NCBI RefSeq assembly: GCF_016735595.1
Contig: NZ_JAERRB010000004.1
Coordinates: 62,001-126,000, forward strand
Direction of reading: 5' to 3'
Length of the DNA: 64,000 nt
DNA from: Chryseolinea lacunae
GTDB lineage: Bacteria > Bacteroidota > Bacteroidia > Cytophagales > Cyclobacteriaceae
In this document: in pieces, positions 52,059 through 61,423 of the stretch
Position numbering within the stretch: position 1 is the first letter of the stretch
Layout: each line of letters opens with the position of its first letter
The notes under the pieces: generated by a model
Told to the model about the DNA's origin: nothing
What the model saw: only the letters and a program-made list of their open reading frames with translations
Databases searched by the model: none
Position numbers and translations under genes: made by a program

Positions 52059-53189
52059 GTGGAACAGATAAAAATGGTTGACCTTCAAACGCAATACCTG
52101 CGCATCAAGCCAGAGATTGATGAAGCGATACAACACGTGCTGAACACGACGGCCTTCATTCAGGGCAAAGATGTTTCGGTATTTGCCGACGCGCTGTCAA
52201 CATTCCTGGGAGGTACTCCGGTGGTGCCCTGTGCCAACGGAACCGACGCGTTGCAGATCGCACTGATGGCGCTGAATGCAAAGCCCGGCGACGAAGTGAT
52301 CTTGCCCGTGCACACCTATGTGGCCACCGCCGAAGTGCTGGCGTTGCTGGGCCTGAAGCCGGTGTTTGTGGAAGTGGACGACAACACGTTTAACGTGGAT
52401 GTGAAAGCGCTGGAAGCAAAGGTCACCGCGAAAACATTTGCCATCGTGCCCGTGCATTTGTATGGACAATGTGCCGACATGGAGCCCATTCTCGCACTGG
52501 CCGCCAAACACAAGCTGCATGTTATTGAAGATGCCGCACAAGCCCTGGGCGCTGTCTACACTTTTGCCGACGGCACAAAACGCAAAGCCGGCACCATGGG
52601 CACGATCGGAACCACATCGTTTTTCCCAACAAAAAACCTGGGATGCTTTGGCGACGGCGGTGCCATCTTCACAAACGACAAAGCTCTCGCCGAAAAAATA
52701 AAGATGATTGCCAGCCACGGGCAGAAAGTGAAATACCATCACGAGATCGTGGGCGTGAACAGCCGACTCGACACGCTGCAGGCCGCCATTCTCAATGTGA
52801 AACTGAAGTACCTGCCCGAATACGAGGCCAGTCGGAAAGATGTGGCGAAGTATTACGACGAACACCTGGCGGGCATTTCGCAGCTGAAGCTTCCAGCCCG
52901 CACACAAAACTCAACCCATGTCTTCCATCAATACACCGTGCAGGTGGTGAAGGGCGACCGCGATCATTTCAAGCATTATCTCGAAGAGAAAGGCATTCCC
53001 ACCATGATCTATTATCCGGTGCCGCTGCATTTGCAAAACGCCTACCGGCAACCGGGCATTGGCGAAGGAGCGTTTCCGATAACCGAGCGACTGTCCAGAA
53101 CCGTAATATCACTGCCCATTCACACAGAACTGCCAACGGAACAGCTAGCGTACATCACGTCCACCATCAAAGCCTACTTCGCCGCATGA
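52059..53189 (+). CDS. wbpE: DegT/DnrJ/EryC1 aminotransferase, WbpE-like
   Basis: 376 residues, GTG start. Sugar aminotransferase: [20 protein letters not shown] near the PLP phosphate site, [13 protein letters not shown] with the ring Asp, and the Schiff-base Lys192 in [18 protein letters not shown]. It transfers an amino group, from glutamate in known members, to the 3-keto group of UDP-GlcNAc uronate. ATGA overlaps it with the acetyltransferase gene, so wbpE-D-B are translated together. Confidence 0.88.
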   Translation: MEQIKMVDLQTQYLRIKPEIDEAIQHVLNTTAFIQGKDVSVFADALSTFLGGTPVVPCANGTDALQIALMALNAKPGDEVILPVHTYVATAEVLALLGLKPVFVEVDDNTFNVDVKALEAKVTAKTFAIVPVHLYGQCADMEPILALAAKHKLHVIEDAAQALGAVYTFADGTKRKAGTMGTIGTTSFFPTKNLGCFGDGGAIFTNDKALAEKIKMIASHGQKVKYHHEIVGVNSRLDTLQAAILNVKLKYLPEYEASRKDVAKYYDEHLAGISQLKLPARTQNSTHVFHQYTVQVVKGDRDHFKHYLEEKGIPTMIYYPVPLHLQNAYRQPGIGEGAFPITERLSRTVISLPIHTELPTEQLAYITSTIKAYFAA

Positions 53190-53770
53190 CAACCGAAAAA
53201 GATTTTTATGTTCACCCCACCGCGGTGGTCGACGAAGGATGCGTGATCGGCAAGGGCACTAAGGTGTGGCACTTCTCGCACATCATGCCCAATTCAAAAA
53301 TCGGAGAGAATTGCAACATCGGTCAGAATGTGGTGATCTCGCCTGAAGTGGTGTTGGGCAAAAACGTGAAAGTACAGAACAACGTGTCGATCTACACCGG
53401 CGTGACATGCGAAGACGATGTGTTTCTCGGTCCGTCTATGGTGTTCACCAACGTGACCAATCCACGCAGCGCGGTGAATCGCAAAAATCAATATGCCAAA
53501 ACTATTGTGAAGCGTGGTGCCACGATTGGTGCCAACGCCACGGTGGTTTGCGGTCACGACATTGGCGAGTTTGCTTTTATCGGCGCCGGCGCTGTGGTCA
53601 CAAAAAACATTCCGGCCTATGCGCTGGTGATGGGCAACCCCGCGCGGCAAAACGGATGGATGAGTGAGTTTGGTCACAAACTGAATTTTAAAGAAGGTGT
53701 AGCCATCTGTCCCGAGAGCAAAGAACGCTACCGGCTTCAGGATGGCGTAGTTTATAAAATACAACCATGA
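53186..53770 (+). CDS. wbpD: Left-handed beta-helix N-acetyltransferase, WbpD/WlbB-like
   Basis: 194 residues from the ATG at 53186 (ATGA overlap). Hexapeptide repeats run through the protein ([60 protein letters not shown]). FTNVTNPRS and the acetyl-CoA site [16 protein letters not shown] fit the WbpD/WlbB group that acetylates the 3-amino group of the UDP-GlcNAc(3NH2)A intermediate. Confidence 0.9.
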   Translation: MTTEKDFYVHPTAVVDEGCVIGKGTKVWHFSHIMPNSKIGENCNIGQNVVISPEVVLGKNVKVQNNVSIYTGVTCEDDVFLGPSMVFTNVTNPRSAVNRKNQYAKTIVKRGATIGANATVVCGHDIGEFAFIGAGAVVTKNIPAYALVMGNPARQNGWMSEFGHKLNFKEGVAICPESKERYRLQDGVVYKIQP

Positions 53771-54678
53771 AGAATTTTGCATTGATCGGGGCGGCAGGTT
53801 TCATTGCACCTCGTCACCTCAAGGCATTGAAAGAAACGGGCAGCAACCTGGTGGCCGCCCTCGACAAACACGACAACGTGGGCGTGCTGGATTCTTATTT
53901 TCCCAACGCCGATTTTTTCACCGAGTTCGAACGCTTCGATCGCCACCTCGACAAGCTGAAGCGCAAGGGCGAAAAGGTTGACTACATCTCCATTTGCTCG
54001 CCCAACTACCTGCACGATTCGCACATTCGCTTTGCACTGCGTTATGGGGCAAACGCCATTTGTGAAAAGCCATTGGTGTTGAACCCGTGGAACCTCGAAG
54101 CCCTGGCGGAAATTGAAAAAGAAACCGGCAAGCGTGTCAACACAATATTGCAACTGCGCCTGCACCCCAGCATCATCGCCCTGCGCGAGCGCGTGCAGAA
54201 AAGCCCGAAAGACAAAGTATTTGATGTGGATTTGAAATACATGACTTCGCGCGGCAACTGGTATCAGAGCAGCTGGAAAGGCGACACGTCGAAGTCGGGA
54301 GGGATCGCCACCAACATAGGCATCCACTTTTTTGATATGCTGATGTGGATCTTTGGCGAAGTGAAACACAACGCGGTCTATAGCCTCACCCCAACCCAGG
54401 GCTCCGGCTACATCGAACTCGAGAAGGCACGCGTAAACTGGTTTCTCAGCATCGACTACGACGACATTCCGGCTGATGTGAAAGCGCAAGGCAAACGAAC
54501 CTTCCGCACCCTGAGCATGGAAGGCGAAGAAATTGAATTCAGCGACGGCTTCACCGACTTGCACACAAAGAGCTATGCCGAAATTCTGAACGGCAATGCT
54601 TTCGGACTGCAGGATGCCAGGCCCTCCATCGAACTGGCATACGACATTCGAAACAAGGAGCTGACCAAGAAACCCTGA
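53767..54678 (+). CDS. wbpB: Gfo/Idh/MocA oxidoreductase, WbpB/WlbA-like
   Basis: 303 residues, ATGA overlap with wbpD. The Rossmann motif is [36 protein letters not shown] and [15 protein letters not shown] hold the catalytic Lys of the family (EKP). [14 protein letters not shown] and [15 protein letters not shown] match WlbA/WbpB, which oxidises the C3 hydroxyl of UDP-GlcNAc uronate before transamination. Length and motifs are normal. Confidence 0.9.
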   Translation: MKNFALIGAAGFIAPRHLKALKETGSNLVAALDKHDNVGVLDSYFPNADFFTEFERFDRHLDKLKRKGEKVDYISICSPNYLHDSHIRFALRYGANAICEKPLVLNPWNLEALAEIEKETGKRVNTILQLRLHPSIIALRERVQKSPKDKVFDVDLKYMTSRGNWYQSSWKGDTSKSGGIATNIGIHFFDMLMWIFGEVKHNAVYSLTPTQGSGYIELEKARVNWFLSIDYDDIPADVKAQGKRTFRTLSMEGEEIEFSDGFTDLHTKSYAEILNGNAFGLQDARPSIELAYDIRNKELTKKP

Positions 54679-54735
54679 TCATTTTTAACGTTACTCAACA
54701 CATCACCATAAGAAATTAAACCCTCCCCCTCAAAC

Positions 54736-55602
54736 GTGAAAATATTAGTAACCGGCGGCAACGGACAACTGGGCAGCGAACTGAAAGTTCTTTCGGCCCT
54801 CTATAAAAACTACGACTTCACCTTCATCGATGTGGAGGAAGTAGACCTTACCAAAGAGGATTCCATACGAGCCTACTTTGCCGACAAGCAATTCAACTTT
54901 CTGATCCACTGCGCCGCCTACACCGCGGTAGACAAAGCCGAAGAAGACACAGCGTTGGCCTATGCCATAAACGCCGGGGCGGTGAAGACGCTGGCGGAAA
55001 TTTGTGTGGAGAAAAAAATCAGGATGATCCACATCTCCACTGACTATGTTTTTGACGGCGAGGCAAACCAACCCATCAACGAGTTGGCTAAGCCCAACCC
55101 AGTGTCGGTCTATGGCAAGTCGAAGCTGGATGGCGAGAACCATGTGTTGTCGTTATTGAGCAACGCCTACATCATCCGCACGGCATGGGTATATTCAACC
55201 TTTGGCAAAAATTTCGTGAAAAGCATCCGGAACCTGGCCAGCCAGCGTGAAACGTTGGGCGTGGTGAGCGACCAGATTGGCACGCCAACCTATGCCTACG
55301 ACCTGGCTTCGGCCATTTTGCAGATTGTGGCGGCCGTTCACGAGGGCAGGGCCGACGAGCCCGGCATCTATCATTTCACCAACGAAGGAGTGACCTCGTG
55401 GTATGATTTTGCCTATTTCCTGGTGCAGGAAAGTAAACTAAACTGCAAGGTTCAACCGATTTCGACGGCACAATACAAGACGGCGGCTGTTCGGCCCAAG
55501 TTCAGTCTGCTGGATAAATCTAAAATTAAGGCTACTTTTGCGGTTCAGATTCCGCATTGGTCGGAGAGTTTGAGGATTTGTATCGAAAAATTAACAAACT
55601 AA
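54736..55602 (+). CDS. rfbD: dTDP-4-dehydrorhamnose reductase
   Basis: 288 residues, GTG start. NADPH site VTGGNGQLGSEL; the catalytic elements are STDYVFDG and VYGKSKLDGE; RTAWVYSTFGKNFVKS is the RfbD signature. It makes dTDP-L-rhamnose from the 4-keto sugar. The other rhamnose genes (rfbA, B, C) are not in this window, so either they are elsewhere or the enzyme reduces another 4-keto sugar. Confidence 0.92.
   Translation: MKILVTGGNGQLGSELKVLSALYKNYDFTFIDVEEVDLTKEDSIRAYFADKQFNFLIHCAAYTAVDKAEEDTALAYAINAGAVKTLAEICVEKKIRMIHISTDYVFDGEANQPINELAKPNPVSVYGKSKLDGENHVLSLLSNAYIIRTAWVYSTFGKNFVKSIRNLASQRETLGVVSDQIGTPTYAYDLASAILQIVAAVHEGRADEPGIYHFTNEGVTSWYDFAYFLVQESKLNCKVQPISTAQYKTAAVRPKFSLLDKSKIKATFAVQIPHWSESLRICIEKLTN
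55510..55540 (+). promoter_or_regulatory. Possible internal promoter in the 3' end of rfbD (CTGGATAA-N15-TACTTTTG)
   Basis: TACTTTTG (55533-55540) fits TAnnTTTG, and CTGGATAA (55510-55517) sits at -33 distance. The same arrangement occurs at 61200-61229 and 63522-63553. Because this copy lies in rfbD coding sequence, it could be chance. If real, it drives gtrA and the genes after it. Confidence 0.3.
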
Positions 55603-55650
55603 GAACATGAGCCGGTCCTGGACGCGGGCGGCTCAGCAAGAAAATTAAGG

Positions 55651-56073
55651 ATGGTTAAAAAATTGTTTCAAGGCAGTTTCGTCAGATACCTTATCGTTGG
55701 GATTACTTCCGCTGCCCTCGAAATGTTTTTGCTCATCATGTTCGTGGAGCGGTTTGCCTTGTCCTATCTGGTGGCCAATGTGTTTGCGTTCCTCATCACC
55801 TGCATCATCAACTATTACCTCAGTCGCAAATGGGTTTTCGAGCGCACCGGCGAACGCAAGCGGGTGGAGTTTATGCTCTTCATGTTTTTTGTGACCTGTG
55901 GTTTGCTGATCAGCCAGTTTGTGATGTGGGTGTGCGTGGGCCAATGGCACATCGACTATAGAATTTCGAAAGTGATTGCTACCGGCTTTGTTGTGATCTG
56001 GAATTTCTTTACCCGGAAACATGTTGTCTTCAATCGCCTGGACACCCTGAAGAGCCGGTTCTCAAGACGATAA
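55651..56073 (+). CDS. GtrA-family membrane protein
   Basis: 140 residues with four transmembrane helices (about 8-28, 35-57, 75-97, 107-125). The family features are visible: FQGSFVRYLIVGITSAALEM at the start, TCIINYYLSRKWVFE after helix 2, and FVVIWNFFTRKHVVF at the end. GtrA proteins are thought to flip polyprenyl-phosphate sugars across the inner membrane. The partner synthase is probably the Dpm1-like enzyme at 60266-61045. Confidence 0.9.
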   Translation: MVKKLFQGSFVRYLIVGITSAALEMFLLIMFVERFALSYLVANVFAFLITCIINYYLSRKWVFERTGERKRVEFMLFMFFVTCGLLISQFVMWVCVGQWHIDYRISKVIATGFVVIWNFFTRKHVVFNRLDTLKSRFSRR

Positions 56074-56095
56074 CCATTTAAGTTTTTAATACTGA

Positions 56096-57163
56096 ATGAA
56101 AACAATCCTCATCACCGGGGGCGCAGGCTTCGCAGGATCTTCCATTGCCCTGAACCTGAAACGCAAGTACCCCGCCTACACCATCCTGGCGTTCGACAAC
56201 CTGAAACGCCGTGGTTCGGAACTCAACATTGCACGCCTCACCGCCGAAGGCATCAAGTTCATACACGGCGACATCCGCAGCAAAGAAGACTTTGAGAGTA
56301 TCTCCGAAAAAATCGACCTCATCGTAGAAGCCTCGGCCGAACCTTCTGTGCTGGCCGGCATCAACGGAACACCCGACTATTTGCTGAACACCAACCTGGT
56401 CGGCACCATCAATTGTTTAAATTTTGCAACAAAACATAAATCTGATTTTATCTTTTTGTCCACAAGCCGTGTCTATCCCATTGAAAAAATAGACGCGATT
56501 GCTTTTGAGGAACGCGAAACCCGCTTTGGCATCGCGGCGCAGCAAAAATTGCCGGGCATCGGTCCCAAGGGGCTGTCGGAAGATTTTTCGCTGGAGGGCT
56601 ATCGCTCGCTCTATGGCGCGTCGAAGCTGGCGTCCGAATTATTGATTGCCGAGTACAATCAATTTTATGGACTGAAGACCGTTATTAACCGCTGCGGCGT
56701 GCTCACCGGCCCATGGCAGATGGGCAAAGTAGATCAAGGCGTGATCGTGCTTTGGGTGGCCCGCCACTTTTGGAAAAAAGGCCTGACCTACAACGGCTAC
56801 GGCGGCGAAGGCAAACAAGTGCGCGACATCCTTCACATCGACGACCTGTTCCGCCTGCTCGACATCCAGATGCACGCCATGGACACCTACAGCAACAAGG
56901 TGTTCAACGTGGGTGGAGGAAACGAAGTGAGCTTCTCGCTGAAGGAACTGACGGCCGTCTGCGAAGAAGTGACCGGCAACAAAATTGAGATCGGACAAAT
57001 AAAAGAAAACCGCCAGGCAGACATTCGCATCTATGTGACCGACAACTCCCGCATCACCGCCGCTTCGGGGTGGAAGCCGGAGATCAGCCGGGAGAAGATA
57101 GTGTCGGATGTGTTTGAATGGTTGAAGGCGAATGAGGGGAGTTTGAAGAGTATTTTGGCTTAG
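56096..57163 (+). CDS. NAD-dependent epimerase, CDP-paratose 2-epimerase-like (first)
   Basis: 355 residues. Extended SDR: TGGAGFAGSSIALNL at the NAD site; IVEASAEPSVLAGING is typical of the CDP-paratose/tyvelose epimerase group; catalytic STSRVYP and LYGASKLASELLIAEY. LTGPWQMGKVDQGVIVLWVA is a group-specific substrate loop. The exact sugar is unknown. It is 22 bases from gtrA and 32 bases from a second enzyme of the same class. Confidence 0.8.
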   Translation: MKTILITGGAGFAGSSIALNLKRKYPAYTILAFDNLKRRGSELNIARLTAEGIKFIHGDIRSKEDFESISEKIDLIVEASAEPSVLAGINGTPDYLLNTNLVGTINCLNFATKHKSDFIFLSTSRVYPIEKIDAIAFEERETRFGIAAQQKLPGIGPKGLSEDFSLEGYRSLYGASKLASELLIAEYNQFYGLKTVINRCGVLTGPWQMGKVDQGVIVLWVARHFWKKGLTYNGYGGEGKQVRDILHIDDLFRLLDIQMHAMDTYSNKVFNVGGGNEVSFSLKELTAVCEEVTGNKIEIGQIKENRQADIRIYVTDNSRITAASGWKPEISREKIVSDVFEWLKANEGSLKSILA

Positions 57164-57195
57164 AGTAATAAAGAAATCCATAATATAGCGTACCT

Positions 57196-58257
57196 ATGAA
57201 TATTTCGTTAATCACAGGTTCTTCGGGACTTATTGGGAGTGAGGCCGTGGCTTTTTTTGCAGAGAAATTTGATAAAGTTATCGGGATTGATAATAACCTC
57301 CGTGAGTATTTTTTTGGAAAGGATGGTTCTGTGGAATGGAATAAGAAACGCTTGGAGGAACGGATCAGTAATTTTAAGAACTACGCGGTCGATATTCGAA
57401 ATGTGCCCGATCTGGAAAAAGTGTTTCAGGAATATGGAAAGGATATCAAGCTGGTGCTGCACACAGCGGCACAACCCAGTCATGACTGGGCAGCAAAAGA
57501 GCCATTCACTGATTTTTCAGTGAATGCTAACGGTACATTGAACTTGTTAGAGATGACCCGTGCGCATTGCCCGGAAGCAGTGTTTATTTTCACGAGCACG
57601 AATAAGGTATATGGAGATACACCAAATCGTTTGCCATTGGTAGAGTTGGAACAACGGTGGGAAATAGACACTGCCCATCCGTACTTTGCGCGAGGCATAG
57701 ACGAGCAAATGAGTATCGATCACACCAAGCACTCGTTGTTTGGGGCGTCTAAAGTGGCGGCCGATATTTTAGTGCAAGAGTATGGTCGTTATTTTGGAAT
57801 GAAGACGGGTGTGTTTCGCGGGGGCTGCCTCACAGGTCCTAATCATTCAGGCGCACAACTTCACGGATTCTTGTCGTATTTGATGAAGTGTGTGATCACC
57901 GGAAATCATTACACCGTGTTTGGTTACAAAGGCAAGCAAGTGCGTGATAATATTCATAGCTGGGATTTGGTGAACATGTTCTGGCACTTCTATCAAAACC
58001 CGACGGCTGGGGAAGTATACAACGCCGGCGGCGGTCGTCACTCCAATTGTTCTATGATGGAGGCCATAACACTCTGCGAACAGATTGGAGGCAAGAAATT
58101 AAGTCATAGCTATTCGGAGACAAATCGAGTAGGTGATCACATTTGGTGGATAAGTGACCTCTCGAAATTTAAAAATCACTATCCGGATTGGAAATGGAAA
58201 TACAATCTCACGGATCTTCTCACGGAGATGCATGAAAGTATGTTGCGGCAACACTAG
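57196..58257 (+). CDS. NAD-dependent epimerase, CDP-paratose 2-epimerase-like (second)
   Basis: 353 residues. NAD site [35 protein letters not shown] and [20 protein letters not shown] mark the CDP-paratose epimerase group; catalytic TSTNKVYGD and [16 protein letters not shown]. It resembles the first only in fold and group motifs. The pair could catalyse successive or alternative epimerisations of one nucleotide sugar. From about here on the DNA looks more AT-rich than upstream. Confidence 0.82.
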   Translation: MNISLITGSSGLIGSEAVAFFAEKFDKVIGIDNNLREYFFGKDGSVEWNKKRLEERISNFKNYAVDIRNVPDLEKVFQEYGKDIKLVLHTAAQPSHDWAAKEPFTDFSVNANGTLNLLEMTRAHCPEAVFIFTSTNKVYGDTPNRLPLVELEQRWEIDTAHPYFARGIDEQMSIDHTKHSLFGASKVAADILVQEYGRYFGMKTGVFRGGCLTGPNHSGAQLHGFLSYLMKCVITGNHYTVFGYKGKQVRDNIHSWDLVNMFWHFYQNPTAGEVYNAGGGRHSNCSMMEAITLCEQIGGKKLSHSYSETNRVGDHIWWISDLSKFKNHYPDWKWKYNLTDLLTEMHESMLRQH

Positions 58258-58266
58258 CGAAAAGCC

Positions 58267-60264
58267 ATGACAAAAAAGTTCTCCCAAGTTTTTATTCTCC
58301 TGCTGTCTGTTTTTGTTGTTGCGCTGCATCTTTTTCTTGTTATCAAATACAGTGTCAACGCGCCTGACCTGGATGACTATGACGCTGTTCTGAAATTTGC
58401 GAACGGGTTTGTTCAAGAAAAATCGATCGTTGCAAAGACGCAAAGCATGTTTGCTCAACATAACGAACATCGCATTTTTCTCGATCGTTTTTTTATCGTG
58501 GTGAATCTAGTCACGATAGGGACGATCAATTTCACAGGGTTGGCGCTGATTGGAAATTTATTCATGATCTTGATGTTCCTGCTGTTTGCGCGGATCTTTA
58601 AGGAGTTTGTGTCGACGAATTGGTGGCTTTTTTTTCCGGTTCCGTTGCTGACTTTTAGCCTCGAATCGTTTGAGAATTTTGTGTGGGCCATGGCGTCGAT
58701 GCAAAACGTGGGTGTTGTTCTTTTTGCCGTGGCTTCTCTCTACTTTTTGCTACGGACACGCGAGATTGTTGTTGGTGATTTCGTAATTGCAGCTATACTG
58801 GCATTGCTGGCAACCTATACCAGTGGCAATGGAATGCTGACTTTTATTGTTGCGGCCATAGGCATGGTATCCATGAAGAAACCTTTGAAGTGGATCCTGT
58901 TGTGGGGCGCCATTTCAGTTGTTGGAGTTGTGTCTTATTTCTATGGCTATCACAGTGTTGGTGGTCATCCTGATCCGATTGCCACGATTACGGAGAGACC
59001 GGATCAGTTGATTTCACATTTCTTTGTTTTGCTGGGATGCATTGCCGATGATCTGGCTATTTCAGTTTTTCTTGGTTTTGTTTTTTCAGTGCTTTTCATT
59101 TTTCTTATTTTAAACGGAGTACATCAACGTCGTGCCGTTCTCTTTTTCATCTTGTGTTTCTTCATTCTAAGCTCATGCCTGGTGTCGCTCACCCGTGGAG
59201 GGTTTGGCGTCGGTCAGGCCATGTCCATGCGCTATCGTCTCTATTCTGAGCTGATTGTGTTGTTCTTCTATTTTCTTGTGATCGTGGAAGCAAGACTGGA
59301 TGGGTATCGCAGAATAGTTGTGGGGTTGTTTTTTGCAACAGTGGCGTTTCTCTACATTAGGTCATTTTCTCAGAACATTCCGGAAATGAGAGCGCGTCAT
59401 GATAATTTAGCGCAAGGAGTGGCGCATTTCAATGCGGGAAATCAAATATTCCACCTGTCTTATCCTGATCAGATCCATGCTCATTATGTGCTGACGAAGA
59501 GCCTTGCTCTGGGTATTTACAAATTGCCTTCTATCAATTTATCTGATTTGGAAAGAACTACGGTTGAAGAAACATTGCCGGAGGAGGAGGGACTTGTGCA
59601 GAGCGCATTTGAAATTGACAGCACAAACGGTCAGCTATTTGTCGATAGTGCAAGCACATTCATTGAGGGCCAGAAGGCCTCCGATATTTCGGTCTATGTG
59701 GTTATAAAGAACGAACAGGAGACGCTTATTTTCAGAACGGTAAGATATCTTAAGCAGCGTGAAACATCTGATCGCAGGGATGTTAGTTGGTTTACTCAAC
59801 TCAAAGGTTTGAGTGATGGAAAATATGCGTTGGGTTTTTATGTTAAAACACCGCAGAAAAATGCGTTCGATTTCACAGGCGCAGTATTGACCGTGGCCTC
59901 GGGAAAATTAACTGTTCAACAGGATCCACATCTAAAGTGTAAATTTTCCGTCGACGCTTTTGAAAATGCAAGCGACTCAATTCACGTTAAGGGTTGGGTT
60001 TTTGTTGTGAATGCCGATGCGGCAAAGATTGGAAGGAAAATAATCTTGCGGTCAGGGTCCATTGAAAAAGCGTTTGAGCCAGAAATCTTGGTACGCCCTG
60101 ATGTATCGGCTGCCTACAATGGCAACTATGATTTAAGTGGTTTTGATTTGAGAACCCCAAGAGACAACTTCTCGCCCGGACGGTATGCGCTGTGGTTGGA
60201 GATTTCATATGAGGGGGTGATCAAATTGATAGACACAAAATCTAATTTGGAGATAAAGAAATAG
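58267..60264 (+). CDS. Polytopic GT-C-like membrane protein with soluble C-terminal domains (paralogue A)
   Basis: 665 residues, not recognised as a named family. About ten or eleven transmembrane helices (residues 8-370) are followed by about 290 soluble residues. The first outer loop has an acidic motif (PDLDDYDAVLKFAN), then FAQHNEHRIF. Both lie where GT-C glycosyltransferases keep catalytic acidic and His residues. Other marks are ENFVWAMASMQN, TSGNGMLTF, GHPDP and a GGFGVGQAMSMRYRLYSELI loop. The C-terminal part holds beta-rich units with IHVKGWVFV. It is clearly paralogous to 61424-63433. A role in adding a lipid-linked sugar outside the membrane is inference. Confidence 0.75.
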   Translation: MTKKFSQVFILLLSVFVVALHLFLVIKYSVNAPDLDDYDAVLKFANGFVQEKSIVAKTQSMFAQHNEHRIFLDRFFIVVNLVTIGTINFTGLALIGNLFMILMFLLFARIFKEFVSTNWWLFFPVPLLTFSLESFENFVWAMASMQNVGVVLFAVASLYFLLRTREIVVGDFVIAAILALLATYTSGNGMLTFIVAAIGMVSMKKPLKWILLWGAISVVGVVSYFYGYHSVGGHPDPIATITERPDQLISHFFVLLGCIADDLAISVFLGFVFSVLFIFLILNGVHQRRAVLFFILCFFILSSCLVSLTRGGFGVGQAMSMRYRLYSELIVLFFYFLVIVEARLDGYRRIVVGLFFATVAFLYIRSFSQNIPEMRARHDNLAQGVAHFNAGNQIFHLSYPDQIHAHYVLTKSLALGIYKLPSINLSDLERTTVEETLPEEEGLVQSAFEIDSTNGQLFVDSASTFIEGQKASDISVYVVIKNEQETLIFRTVRYLKQRETSDRRDVSWFTQLKGLSDGKYALGFYVKTPQKNAFDFTGAVLTVASGKLTVQQDPHLKCKFSVDAFENASDSIHVKGWVFVVNADAAKIGRKIILRSGSIEKAFEPEILVRPDVSAAYNGNYDLSGFDLRTPRDNFSPGRYALWLEISYEGVIKLIDTKSNLEIKK

Positions 60265-60265
60265 A

Positions 60266-61045
60266 CTATTCGATGCTCTTGGTCGTCAGCTTTTGTGCCT
60301 GTTTGAGTTGTGTGTCTTTATGAAAATCTTTTCGTGAGAAGAATTTCTCGATCAAACAGTATAGAAGGATGAAGAAATAGCGACTGCCCATTTCCTTTAT
60401 TTTGAGTTTTGACTCACCTGCCTTTCGATTTGTCCACCGGTTGGGGACCACCGCAAAGGTGTATCCACGCACAATGGCTTTTAGTGGGAGCTCGATGGTA
60501 AGGTTAAAATGCGGGGCAAGTAGTGGCTGAATTCCTTGTATCGTTTCTTTTTTGTAAAGCTTAAACGCGTTTGTGGTATCGTTGTAGCTCATCCCCATGG
60601 TTACGCTGATGACCAAGTTTGCCAGGCGGTTGATGGTTCGTTTTAGTAGCGGATATCCGTGTGTGGATCCACCTTTTACAAAACGGCTTCCGAAAACGCA
60701 ATCATAGTTACCTTCTTGCATCTTGTCGTAAAACCGGACCAAATCATGTGGGTCGTCCGAAAGGTCGGCCATCATCACGGCCACGCAGTCGCCAGTGAAG
60801 CGTTCCAGTCCGTAGCGAACCGCGTGACCAAAACCATTAGGCCCAGGGTTAGTATAGATAGTGAGTGTGGAGATGGAGTTTTTCAGGTTTTCCAGAATGA
60901 CCAATGTGTTGTCTTTCGAGTTGTCGTTGGTCACCAAAATCTCGTGATCAATTTGCCTGGCGCGAAGACAATCGTGAAGACTGACGAGCGTTTCGGTGAT
61001 GGAACCCTCCTCGTTATAGGCTGGAATAACAACGCTTAATTTCAT
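60266..61045 (-). CDS. Family 2 glycosyltransferase, Dpm1-type polyprenyl-phosphate sugar synthase
   Basis: 259 residues from the ATG at 61045 (MKLSVVIPAYNEEGSI). GT-A motifs are complete: the NDNSKDNT loop, VAVMMADLSDDPHDLVRFYD with the metal-binding Asp, and VFGSRFVKGGSTHGYPLLKR, typical of dolichol/polyprenyl-phosphate sugar synthases. Only one short hydrophobic stretch (YFFILLYCLIEKFF) occurs near the C-terminus, so it lacks the two-helix tail of GtrB. It sits antisense between the two GT-C-like paralogues, one base from the stop of the first. Confidence 0.9.
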   Translation of the reverse strand: MKLSVVIPAYNEEGSITETLVSLHDCLRARQIDHEILVTNDNSKDNTLVILENLKNSISTLTIYTNPGPNGFGHAVRYGLERFTGDCVAVMMADLSDDPHDLVRFYDKMQEGNYDCVFGSRFVKGGSTHGYPLLKRTINRLANLVISVTMGMSYNDTTNAFKLYKKETIQGIQPLLAPHFNLTIELPLKAIVRGYTFAVVPNRWTNRKAGESKLKIKEMGSRYFFILLYCLIEKFFSRKDFHKDTQLKQAQKLTTKSIE

Positions 61046-61423
61046 TCTTGAGATGTGGAAGTTTAGGGCTGGGTCAGAGCAATCATTCGGTGTAAAAATA
61101 AAGGTAAATATTTGTCGAAATTCAAATTGCATCGAAAATTGAGGTCAAATTTTAAAAAGACATTGCCAGAACACGAACGTCGGCCACCTTCACCGTTCGC
61201 TGGATAATTCGAAATATGCACTATTTTTGAAGACTAAATTTGAACTAGTTCTGGTTTGTGAGAAGACTGAAGCGTCAAAAGGAGGATGAACGATTCGTAG
61301 TGCACCTTCGATAAAATTTCGACCACGAATGCTGACTTGACAACCAACCAAATCTCACGAAGTTGTGTCTATTTGGAGAAATCGAACCTTGTGACTACTA
61401 AATACAATTGAAATGATTGCCCG
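61046..61423. other. 378-base AT-rich intergenic region
   Basis: It lies between the divergent GT2 gene and paralogue B. It carries a plus-strand promoter candidate (61200-61229) and, on the minus strand, a near-consensus TACCTTTA (61106-61099) for the GT2 gene. A short inverted repeat CGAACG/CGTTCG (61174-61179, 61194-61199) is probably chance. No open reading frame or RNA gene is recognised. Confidence 0.5.
61200..61229 (+). promoter_or_regulatory. Promoter candidate CTGGATAA-N14-TATTTTTG
   Basis: TATTTTTG (61222-61229) is a perfect -7 box, with CTGGATAA (61200-61207) at -33 distance. Transcription would start near 61236, leaving an unusually long leader of about 190 bases before paralogue B. 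Confidence 0.45.

Noticed and set aside
50944-55526. Identical 16-base string TGGATAAATCTAAAAT at 50944-50959 and 55511-55526
   Set aside because: Both lie at gene ends coding for Leu-Asp-Lys-Ser-Lys-Ile. One 16-base match in 64 kb is close to chance expectation. It also weakens the promoter call in rfbD, which I kept at low confidence.
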